A stretch of 64,000 nucleotides of DNA from Protonemura montana (Eukaryota > Arthropoda > Insecta > Plecoptera > Nemouridae). The stretch spans positions 28,730,651-28,794,650 of the forward strand of contig OX387603.1 of the NCBI GenBank assembly GCA_947568835.1. The letters are read 5' to 3'. The notes beneath the pieces were generated by a model, which was given only the letters and a program-made list of their open reading frames with translations, had not been told where the DNA came from and did no database searches. The translations under genes were made by a program, and so were the position numbers. Shown piece by piece: positions 11,626 to 23,600 of this stretch. Each line of letters begins with the position of its first letter. The first letter of the stretch is position 1.

Positions 11626-14600
11626 ATGGAATCGAGTAGTGACTCAAATAGCACTAACAGCTCCAGCAAAAGTGGAGTTCCGGATAGTAATTTAGATTCA
11701 ACATCGCCAAAAGAGAAACCATGCTTCGTTGGCGAGAGCATCCTGAAAACTCTTCTTATGTCACCGTCATCAAGCAAAAACTTCAAGCAATGTTTCAAAT
11801 ACTCCTTCCACAACAATAGTTCAAACCTTTCAGACAATACAGTGGCCAGTGTGATTGTAAAAAAAGACAAAGAACCATTTCAATACGACGACCAGACAAA
11901 CTCGATTTCAACCACAGACCTTCGGAACAAATTTGTGTCTCGAAATGTGACAAACTCAATTACTACAGCAACGAGCTTGAAACAAGTAAACAGCTTTATC
12001 AACAAGTTTGGAAGTGAGTTGGTGTCCGTTGACAATATCATTTTGAAAAACGATGAATTTAAAGAATCGTCAAAAGTTATTCTTATGCCAGTGAAGCAAG
12101 ACTCAACTAAGGTTTCTAAATTGATAGTAAAGCACTTTGGAACAGATTTACTCAGTTCTGAAAAGCGAGAAAGTGTCGAGAAAGTGGAAGAATTGTCGAG
12201 CGATTCATACTATCAGGATGAAGATTCAAACGAATGCATACCGTCATTGAATGTTGAAGTTCAGCTAAAGGAAGGCCACGGGACTTATAACACCGAAAAC
12301 ATGGAAAGCCTGTGAGTGTAGAACAAGATCTGATTTTTCTCTCTGTACACTTATGTCATTAGGACGTTCCTACTTCTGAAAAGTATCTTGTAGTATAATG
12401 ATATGTTTTCTTGTAGGTACTCGCCGGATAATCTAACTACAGATCAAGGCAATGATGGCGATTCCAAGTTGGAGGCTGACGGAATGGTGGGCATTGATAT
12501 AATTAAACACAAAACTATTTGCTACCATGGAATTATGCAGATATGCTTCACTTTATTAGTAGTAAAGTGGCAATAAAATAGTAATAATAGAAAAAAGCAT
12601 TTCAATCAAAAAGTTACTTAGGATTTCAGATATAAAAATTGTATTGATAAATTTAGTTTTATCCAAACCTAAAAGTTGGGTAGTTTCTGGTGTTTTGATT
12701 GTAGAAGTTTGAAAGTTGAGATGCACATAACATGAGACATAGCTTCGAGGTGGTTTGATTGTAGAAGTTTGAAAGTTGAGATGCACATAACATGAGACAT
12801 AGCTTCGAGGTGGTTTGATTGTAGAAGTTTGAAAGTTGAGATGCACATAACATGAGACATAGCTTCGAGGTGGTTTGATTGTTTTGATTGTAGAAGTTTG
12901 AAAGTTGAGATGCACATAACATGAGACATAGCTTCGAGGTGGTTTGATTGTTTTGATTGTAGAAGTTTGAAAGTTGAGATGCACATAACATGAGACATAG
13001 CTTCGAGGTGGTTTGATTGTTTTGATTGTAGAAGTTTGAAAGTTGAGATGCACATAACATGAGACATAGCTTCGAGGTGGTTTGATTGTTTTGATTGTAG
13101 AAGTTTGAAAGTTGAGATGCACATAACATGAGACATAGCTTCAAGGTGGTTTGATTGTTTTGATTGTAGAAGTTTGAAAGTTGAGATGCACATAACATGA
13201 GACATAGCTTCGAGGTGGTTTGATTGTTTTGATTGTAGAAGTTTGAAAGTTGAGATGCACATAACATGAGACATAGCTTCGAGGTGGTTTGATTGTTTTG
13301 ATTGTAGAAGTTTGAAAGTTGAGATGCACATAACATGAGACATAGCTTCGAGGTGGTTTGATTGTAGAAGTTTGAAAGTTGAGATGCACATAACATGAGA
13401 CATAGCTTCGAGGTGGTTTGATTGTTTTGATTGTAGAAGTTTGAAAGTTGAGATGCACATAACATGAGACATAGCTTCGAGGTGGTTTGATTGTTTTGAT
13501 TGTAGAAGTTTGAAAGTTGAGATGCACATAACATGAGACATAGCTTCGAGGTGGTTTGATTGTAGAAGTTTGAAAGTTGAGATGCACATAACATGAGACA
13601 TAGCTTCGAGGTGGTTTGATTGTAGAAGTTTGAAAGTTGAGATGCACATAACATGAGACATAGCTTCGAGGTGGTTTGATTGTAGAAGTTTGAAAGTTGA
13701 GATGCACATAACATGAGACATAGCTTCGAGGTGGTTTGATTGTAGAAGTTTGAAAGTTGAGATGCACATAACATGAGACATAGCTTCGAGGTGGTTTGAT
13801 TGTTTTGATTGTAGAAGTTTGAAAGTTGAGATGCACATAACATGAGACATAGCTTCGAGGTGGTTTGATTGTTTTGATTGTAGAAGTTTGAAAGTTGAGA
13901 TGCACGTAACATGAGACATAGCTTTGAGGTGGTTTGATTGTAGAAGTTTGAAAGTTGAGATGCACATAACATGAGACATAGCTTCGAGGTGGTTTGATTG
14001 TAGAAGTTTGAAAGTTGAGATGCACATAACATGAGACATAGCTTCGAGGTGGTTTGATTGTTTTGATTGTAGAAGTTTGAAAGTTGAGATGCACATAACA
14101 TGAGACATAGCTTTGAGGTGGTTTGATTGTAGAAGTTTGAAAGTTGAGATGCACGTAACATGAGACATAGCTTCGAGGTGGTTTGATTGTTTTGATTGTA
14201 GAAGTTTGAAAGTTGAGATGCACGTAACATGAGACATAGCTTCGAGGTGGTTTGATTGTAGAAGTTTGAAAGTTGAGATGCACATAACATGAGACATAGC
14301 TTCAAGGTGGTTTGCAGGTAGATAAACTCATGCAACTCCTGTTTTGTTTATGTGTCCCAGTAGTGCCAGGTAATTCCCGATGACCAATGCTTTAATTTTA
14401 CTTAAATTATGTTACAAGTTATGAATTGACCAATTTAACCTGCCAGGGCATAGTTGTAGTTAATAAGTGTGAGCAAACCATAAATGTCGTTGTATTGAAA
14501 GTGTTTGAAGTAAGATCTAACCTCACTTTCTCTTGTGGCAGACATGTGACAGCGATCTCTGCTGTCCAGTTTGTCGCCGTCAGTTCAACTTCCGCAAGAA

Positions 14601-17600
14601 CATGAACAAACACATGCGTCACATGCACGGCATCGGAAGATTCACCTGCGCTGTTTGTCGAGCAGAGTTTGACAAGCGCCGGGACCTCATCAAGCATCGG
14701 TGAGTTGACAAGATGACGGGCAGTCATCAAACAAACTTTAATAACTCTGAAGTGAAGCAACACTGCACTGAGTTAGGTATTGGATGGGTGACCATCATAC
14801 ACATGACCAGTTCTGTTTGGGAGAGAGGTTGGAGGGATGAAAGTTAGTACAGCAACTTCACTCGCCTTGCTTATCAACTTCTCGACAGCATGGATTTGTG
14901 GAGGAATCCTGTTGTTCGAGTTGTACCGTCCTTCGGAAGGGATGTTAAGCCGGTGGTCCCCTTGGTGCTCTTCGACAGGAGTAGGCTACGTGCCGGCACT
15001 GGGTTTCCCCTCCTCCCTTCTAGGCTAGGTTAGGATTATCATCATCCACTCATTCACCGACGCCATTAGACCATTGCCACATGGCCAGATGTCAAAACAG
15101 TGCGTCGTTAAACAACACTAATAAATAAATATGTGTTTTGTAAGAGTTGTAAGATGAGTTAGAATGGTTCACATGGGAAGCTACCACGGTTCACAGCTCA
15201 AGCTAAGATGGTTTGAAACAAACGAGATGTTTGCTGCGACGATGGAGGAAAGAGCGGCCGTGTAACTTGATGGAGAAAAAGATTGGCATTGTTTTGTGCA
15301 CTTGTCGAGAAATTTCTTGAATTCCAGAGAATTTTTACATTTAGGCTCTAAACCACTTTTTTATTTCTTTGTTATCGATGTTCACTTTAGAATTATTCTA
15401 TCTCTAACAATGACAAATTCAACACTAAATTAACAAAAATAATTTGAAATTGGTTTTGAATGCTGAGTAAAGGACAACGTTGGGAAATTTATTTGTTCTT
15501 CACTTAGCATTCAAAACCCAGTTGAAATAGTTTTTGTTAAAACTAGTGCTAAGTTTACATCAAGTAGATATGAGTCTAAAAACACTAAATTGGTTTAAAA
15601 ATGCTTCAGAAATTTCTGATTTCTGAAATTTCAACTGAATTTTCTTAATGACTGATCCTGTCCTGGCCAATCAGAGATGTTCACTCTGAGAACGGCGTAG
15701 CGGGCGGCGGCTACCGCTGTGAAGACTGCGGTAAAGTGGTTGCGTGGTACAACCACTTCGTAGCTCACCGCAGAACACACAACGTTGTACCAACTCCCGC
15801 GCCAATCGTGCCGGCGCCGCAGGGAAGCTCCACCCACTGCGCGCGGGGAAGCTCCGCCCACTCCTGCGCCGAGTGCAGCAAGACTTTCCGTTCCGCTGCC
15901 GGGCTGCGCGTTCACCAACGAACGCACACCGGAGAGAAACCGTTTGCTTGTCACATCTGCGGTGTAACATTCGCACAGAAGAGAATACAGGTCAGTTCAA
16001 TGACCCTTGCAAGTCACATGCTACACTCAATACAACCATTGAGTGTGCAGATTCTAGGTAGAGACAGAACGTTAATGTTAAACTGTTGAGTGTGCAGGTT
16101 CTAGGTAGAGACAGAACGTTAATGTTAAACTGTTGAGTGTGCAGGTTCTAGGTAGAGACAGAACGTTAATGTTAAACCGTTGAGTGTGCAGGTTCTAGGT
16201 AGAGACAGAACGTTAATGTTAAACCGTTGAGTGTGCAGGTTCTAGGTAGAGACAGAACGTTAATGTTAAACCGTTGAGTGTGCAGGTTCTAGGTAGAGAC
16301 AGAACGTTAATGTTAAACCGTTGAGTGTGCAGGTTCTAGGTAGAGACAGAACGTTAATGTTAAACCGTTGAGTGTGCAGGTTCTAGGTAGAGACGGAACG
16401 TTAATGTTAAACCGTTGAGTGTGCAGGTTCTAGGTGGAGACAGAACGTTAATGTTAAACCGTTGAGTATGCAGGTTCTAGGTAGAGACAGAACGTTAATG
16501 TTAAACCGTTGAGTGTGCAGGTTCTAGGTAGAGACAGAACGTTAATGTTAAACCGTTGAGTGTACAGGTTCTAGGTAGAGACAGAACGTTAATGTTAAAC
16601 CGTTGAGTGTGCAGGTTCTAGGTAGAGACAGAACATTAATGTTAAACCGTTGAGTGTGCAGGTTCTAGGTAGAGACAGAACGTTAATGTTAAACCGTTGA
16701 GTGTGCAGGTTCTAGGTAGAGACAGAACATTAATGTTAAACCGTTGAGTGTGCAGGTTCTAGGTAGAGACAGAACGTTAATGTTAAACCGTTGAGTGTGC
16801 AGGTTCTAGGTGGAGACAGAACGTTAATGTTAAACCGTTGAGTATGCAGGTTCTAGGTAGAGACAGAACGTTAATGTTAAACCGTTGAGTGTGCAGGTTC
16901 TAGGTAGAGACAGAACGTTAATGTTAAACCGTTGAGTGTACAGGTTCTAGGTAGAGACAGAACGTTAATGTTAAACCGTTGAGTGTGCAGGATCTAGGTA
17001 GAGACAGAACATTAATGTTACACCGTTGAGTATGCAGGTTCTAGGTAGAGACAGAACGTTAATGTTAAACCGTTGAGTGTGCAGGTTCTAGGTAGAGACA
17101 GAACGTTAATGTTAAACCGTTGAGTGTGCAGGTTCTAGGTAGAGACAGAACATTAATGTTAAACCGTTGAGTGTGCAGGTTCTAGGTAGAGACAGAACGT
17201 TGATGTTAAACCGTTGAGTGTGCAGGTTCTAGGTTGAGACAGAACGTTAATGTTTAACTGTTAAGTGTGCAGGTTCTAGGTAGAGACAGAACGTCAATGT
17301 TAAACCGTTGAGTGTGCAGGTTCTAGGTGGAGACAGAACGTTAATGTTAAACCGTTGAGTGTGCAGGTTCTAGGTAGAGACAGAACGTTAATGTTAAACC
17401 GTTGAGTGTGCAGGTTCTAGGTAGAGACAGAACGTTAATGTTAAACCGTTGAGTGTGCAGGTTCTAGGTAGAGACAGAACGTTGATGTTAAACCGTTGAG
17501 TGTGCAGGTTCTAGGTTGAGACAGAACGTTAATGTTAAACTGTTAAGTGTGCAGGTTCTAGGTAGAGACAGAACGTTAATGTTAAACCGTTGAGTGTGCA

Positions 17601-20600
17601 GGTTCTAGGTAGAGACAGAACGTTAATGTTAAACCGTTGAGTGTGCAGGTTCTAGGTAGAGACAGAACGTTAATGTTAAACCGTTGAGTGTGCAGGTTCT
17701 AGGTAGAGACAGAACGTTAATGTTAAACCGTTGAGTGTGCAGGTTCTAGGTAGAGATGGAACGTTAATGTTAAACCGTTGAGTGTGCAGGTTCTAGGTGG
17801 AGACAGAACGTTAATGTTAAACCGTTGAGTATGCAGGTTCTAGGTAGAGACAGAACGTTAATGTTAAACCGTTGAGTGTGCAGGTTCTAGGTAGAGACAG
17901 AACGTTAATGTTAAACCGTTGAGTGTACAGGTTCTAGGTAGAGACAGAACGTTAATGTTAAACCGTTGAGTGTGCAGGTTCTAGGTAGAGACAGAACATT
18001 AATGTTAAACCGTTGAGTGTGCAGGTTCTAGGTAGAGACAGAACGTTAATGTTAAACCGTTGAGTGTGCTGGTTCAAGGTAGAGACGGAACGTTTATGTT
18101 AAACCGTTGAGTGTGCAGGTTCTAGGTGGAGACAGAACGTTAATGTTAAACCGTTGAGTATGCAGGTTCTAGGTAGAGACAGAACGTTAATGTTAAACCG
18201 TTGAGTGTGCAGGTTCTAGGTAGAGACAGAACGTTAATGTTAAACCGTTGAGTGTACAGGTTCTAGGTAGAGACAGAACGTTAATGTTAAACCGTTGAGT
18301 GTGCAGGATCTAGGTAGAGACAGAACATTAATGTTAAACCGTTGAGTGTGCAGGTTCTAGGTAGAGACAGAACGTTAATGTTAAACCGTTGAGTGTGCAG
18401 GTTCTAGGTAGAGACAGAACGTTAATGTTAAACCGTTGAGTGTGCAGGTTCTAGGTAGAGACAGAACGTTAATGTTAAACCGTTGAGTGTGCAGGTTCTA
18501 GGTAGAGACAGAACGTTGATGTTAAACCGTTGAGTGTGCAGGTTCTAGGTTGAGACAGAACGTTAATGTTAAACTGTTAAGTGTGCAGGTTCTAGGTAGA
18601 GACAGAACGTCAATGTTAAACCGTTGAGTGTGCAGGTTCTAGGTGGAGACAGAACGTTAATGTTAAACCGTTGAGTGTGCAGGTTCTAGGTAGAGACAGA
18701 ACGTTAATGTTAAACCGTTGAGTGTGCAGGTTCTAGGTAGAGACAGAACGTTAATGTTAAACCGTTGAGTGTGCAGCTTCTAGGTAGGGACAGAACATTA
18801 ATGTTAAACCGTTGAGTGTGCAGGTTCTAGGTGGAGACAGAACGTTAATGTTAAACCGTTGAGTGTGCGGGTTCTAGGTAGAGACAGAACGTTAATGTTA
18901 AACCGTTGAGTGTGCAGGTTCTAGGTGGAGACAGAACGTTAATGTTAAACCGTTGAGTATGCAGGTTCTAGGTAGAGACAGAACGTTAATGTTAAACCGT
19001 TGAGTGTGCAGGTTCTAGGTGGAGACAGAACGTTAATGTTAAACCGTTGAGTATGCAGGTTCTAGGTAGAGACAGAACGTTAATGTTAAACCGTTGAGTG
19101 TGCAGGTTCTAGGTAGAGACAGAACGTTAATGTTAAACCGTTGAGTGTACAGGTTCTAGGTAGAGACAGAACGTTAATGTTAAACCGTTGAGTGTGCAGG
19201 ATCTAGGTAGAGACAGAACATTAATGTTAAACCGTTGAGTGTGCAGGTTCTAGGTAGAGACAGAACGTTAATGTTAAACCGTTGAGTGTGCAGGTTCTAG
19301 GTAGAGACAGAACGTTAATGTTAAACCGTTGAGTGTGCAGGTTCTAGGTAGAGACAGAACGTTAATGTTAAACCGTTGAGTGTGCAGGTTCTAGGTAGAG
19401 ACAGAACGTTGATGTTAAACCGTTGAGTGTGCAGGTTCTAGGTTGAGACAGAACGTTAATGTTAAACCGTTGAGTGTGCAGGTTCTAGGTAGAGACAGAA
19501 TGTTAATGTTAAACCGTTGAGTGTGCAGGTTCTAGGTAGAGACAGAACGTTAATGTTAAACCGTTGAGTGTGCAGGTTCTAGGTAGAGACAGAACGTTAA
19601 TGTTAAACCGTTGAGTGTGCAGGTTCTAGGTAGAGACAGAACGTTAATGTTAAACCGTTGAGTGTGCAGGTTCTAGGTAGAGACAGAACGTTAATGTTAA
19701 ACCGTTGAGTTTGCAGGTTCTAGGTAGAGACAGAACGTTAATGTTAAACTGTTAAGTGTGCAGGTTCTAGGTAGAGACAGAACGTCAATGTTAAACCGTT
19801 GAGTGTGCAGGTTCTAGGTGGAGACAGAACGTTAATGTTAAACCGTTGAGTGTGCAGGTTCTAGGTAGAGACAGAACGTTAATGTTAAACCGTTGAGTGT
19901 GCAGGTTCTAGGTAGAGACAGAACGTTAATGTTAAACCGTTGAGTGTGCAGCTTCTAGGTAGGGACAGAACATTAATGTTAAACCGTTGAGTGTGCAGGT
20001 TCTAGGTGGAGACAGAACGTTAATGTTAAACCGTTGAGTGTGCAGGTTCTAGGTAGAGACAGAACGTTAATGTTAAACCGTTGAGTGTGCGGGTTCTAGG
20101 TAGAGACAGAACGTTAATGTTAAACCGTTGAGTGTGCGGGTTCTAGGTAGAGACAGAACGTTAATGTTACAGTCTCTGCGTGAAAGATGGTCGCCAAATG
20201 ATTACTTGACCGACAAAAATGCAGAGTACCGGAACATCACGTTAAGTGGAGCCACTGTCGTATGAATTTTAATTTCGATATTACCAGGGATTTATCATTT
20301 CAAAAATAGTTCTGTGACAAAATATTGACCTGACAAAAACTATTTGAACTCGGTTTTTCCACACATGTATTTGGTTAGATAGAAAATAAAGCTAATTTGT
20401 TTTGGATTATTTAGATGAAATCTTTTTTAAATTGCAAATGCTTGGAATGCTTGGAATACTTTACTATTATCAACATATTAACCGGCTCAAAAATTGATGC
20501 CTAAACGGTTTGGGCATCAATTTCTGAGACATCACTACAAGTTACCAAAATTACGAATTTATTAGTTGAATTGTAGCAGGCGCGTGTGGTCAGGGCATGC

Positions 20601-23600
20601 AGGGCATGGGCCGCATACCCTGACCAAATCACCAAGTTGGTTATGTTTATGTTGTTTTGATATTTACGATAATTATTTACAAACTTGGCGGGGAAAAAAG
20701 AATCAGACTGATGTTTTCAGTTTTTCGATGTTCTCACTTGCTCCCTCTCCTCTAGCTCTAGCCACGTAAGCTACGGCCCCGGTAGCTTCTAGCTATCGGC
20801 AGCAGTATTCTGTGAGATGATTTGAATAACTTCCCGCTCTTGCTTAGATTTCCTCTGGCGCCACGAGGCAGCTCGCTGCAGTCAATCAGTCATTGGCCGG
20901 CGCTGTTTTGGGTAGAATCACGTGGGGGACAATAACATTGCCCTGCAGCGTCCATATATATGAATATATATAATTTATTTTATTTTAAGAGCATACCTAA
21001 GTTCTAGCCCCGCCACACGCCACTAAATATTAGTACAAATTACAAGGTACAAATTACGAAACGTTGGGAAATTCAGTTGTTCTTTACTTAGCATTGAAAA
21101 CCCAGTTGAAATAGTTTTTGTTAAAACTAGTGCTAAGTTTACATCAAGTAGACATGAGTCTAACAACCATCTTATTTTTGAGACGGTTCTAGTGTTGATA
21201 ATAATAAAATACCCCGCGCATTGCAAACGTTTGCAATTTAAATATGATTTCATCTAAATATACACAATAGTTTTTGCTGCAAATTTGTGCTTATTCTTTC
21301 TAGAATTGTATTTATTTAAAGTAATGAGTATCTAAACCAAGCATAGTCCACGTAGCCACCTGCTAGATCTTGTGACACTTTGAAACGTAAGCTTTTGTTG
21401 AGGTTATGTTAGTGATTGCCTCGTACTTTTCACATTCCCTCGTATTTACAGTGAAACATGCACCAAGTTGAATGCTGTTATTTCAGTGCATGTTGAATGT
21501 ATTGATTGCATCTGCATCTGGATGTGTTTTTATTTCTCTCATTTGTTTCTGTAGTCGCCAGGCTCCGCATGAACAGTGTTTGCTTGCAACAATGCTTTGT
21601 CATCCGAACTCTTCACAATGTGAGTACAACTTGTATTTTCAATCGTACAATTGTTTCATGCTTTGATTGATTAGTTGATTGATTAGTTGATTGACTGACA
21701 CAATCTTTTGACATCTTGCCATGAGGCACTGGTCTAATGGCGTCGGTGAATGACTGGATGATGATGAACCTAACGTAGCCTAGAAGGGAGGAGGCGAAAC
21801 CCGGTGCCGGCACGTAGCCTACTCCTGTCGAAGAGCACCAAGGGGACCACCGGCTTAACATCCCTTCCGAAGGACAGTACAACGTGAACAACAGGATTCC
21901 TCCACAAATCCATGCTGTCGAGAGGTTGATAAGCAAGGCGAGTGAAGTTGCTGTACTAACTTTCATCCCTCCAACCTCTCTCCCGAACAGAACTGGTCAC
22001 CCATCCAATACCTGACCCAGCACAGTGTTGCTTAACTTCATCCCTCCAACCTCTCTCCCAAACAGAACTGGTCATGTGTATGGGTAACACATTCAATACC
22101 TGACCCAGCGCAGTGTTGCTTAACTTTTATCCCTCCAACCTCTCTCCCAAACAGAACTGGTCATGTGTATGATGGTCACCCATCCAATACCTGACCCAGC
22201 GCAGTGTTGCTTAACTTTCATCCCTCCAACCTCTCTCACGAACAGAACTGGTCATGTGTATGATGGTCACCCATCCAATACCTGACCCAGCGCAGTGTTG
22301 CTTAACTTCCCCTTGTTTCTAGGTAGATCATATGAACAAGCATACTGGTGCTCGTCCCTACCGTTGCCCGAGCTGTCCCGAGACATTCTCCAACTACATA
22401 ACGTTCAACGTGCACAAGCGTACGCGGCACAACGCTACGCCAGAGTTTGCATGCGACGTCTGCGGAGCTGGCTTCGTGTGGAAGTCCAACCTTGAATCAC
22501 ATCTACGGTGAGATTTGCACCCAAAGCGGGAATATATTAACATTGTGAATGTTGAAGACACTTTGTGACCTGCCAACAAAATGGTTTGTGTTTTTATTAT
22601 TATGATCACGTGTCAAAAATTGATGCTCAAAAGGTTTAGGCATTAATTTTTGAGACAGTTAGTGTTCATCATAATAAAATACCTTGCGCGGCATTGCAAG
22701 CATTTGCAATTTAAATAAGATTTCATCTAAATGGTAAGTGTTTTGCTAGAGTCGATACTTATACCCTTCTAACAAACTTGTTTTTTTTGCAATGAAAAAC
22801 TATGTTATCGTTTGGTTTGTTGAAGTGGTTCAGAGCTGTGGGTGAATGTTGTGTTGAGTCCAGGACTTGCTCTGTTGTTATTCACTTGTGGACCTAAAAA
22901 GTTGACGTTTTGTCGGCGTTGTTGTCGACATCTTCAGGACCGCTCGATGCCAAGACTAAACATACCCCACGTAGTCGGAACTGTAGCTAATCTTGCCGGG
23001 AAAGTTTACTGTGGAACGAACTCCCTGCCCTGGTCATGTCCCCCAAGAACGCAAAGGGATTTAGACGCTGATTAAAAGAAAACCAAAGACGGATCAATCC
23101 AAAAGACTAGTCCTGTAAATAACTTGGCTAATTTCATTGTATAACTTCACTGTATTACTAAATTTAATTTAATGTAACACTAACCGTACACCATACAACC
23201 GGCGATCATTATTTAATAGAAATGTACTTTCCTATTACTCTAAGAACTTGCGTTATAATATTAGGTTGTCATGGAATGCCCCCAACAAAGTGCAGTGGAT
23301 GACTTGTCTCACGATGGTTGTTCTTGCAGGTCTCACTCAAGAGAGAAAGTCTACGAATGCAAGGAATGCGACCGCACTTTCACGCATCGCAATTCACTTG
23401 CGTACCACAAGCGCGTCCATGCCGGTAAGCGAACACGTCCAAGTAGCTCAATTGGTTAGAGCAACACCCGCGCCAGGTGGAGATCGGGGTCCAAATAGCT
23501 CAATTGGTTAGAGCAACACCCGTGCCAGGTGGAGATCATGGTCCAAGTAGCTCAATTGGTTAGAGCAACACCTGCGACAGGTGGAGATCATGGTCCAAGT

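Noticed and set aside
12659-14335. Very long minus-strand open frames with repeated [10 protein letters not shown] or [11 protein letters not shown]
   Set aside because: They coincide exactly with the 60/70-bp minisatellite; all three minus frames are open and no start or splice context supports a protein.
20575-21025. hAT-type MITE with ends like GGCGTGTGG
   Set aside because: The two ends share only about 10 bp imperfectly and no target duplication was found.
21613-21966. Recurrent small protein [14 protein letters not shown]...
   Set aside because: The same frame appears in every 5S-derived SINE copy; it is a shadow of the repeat.
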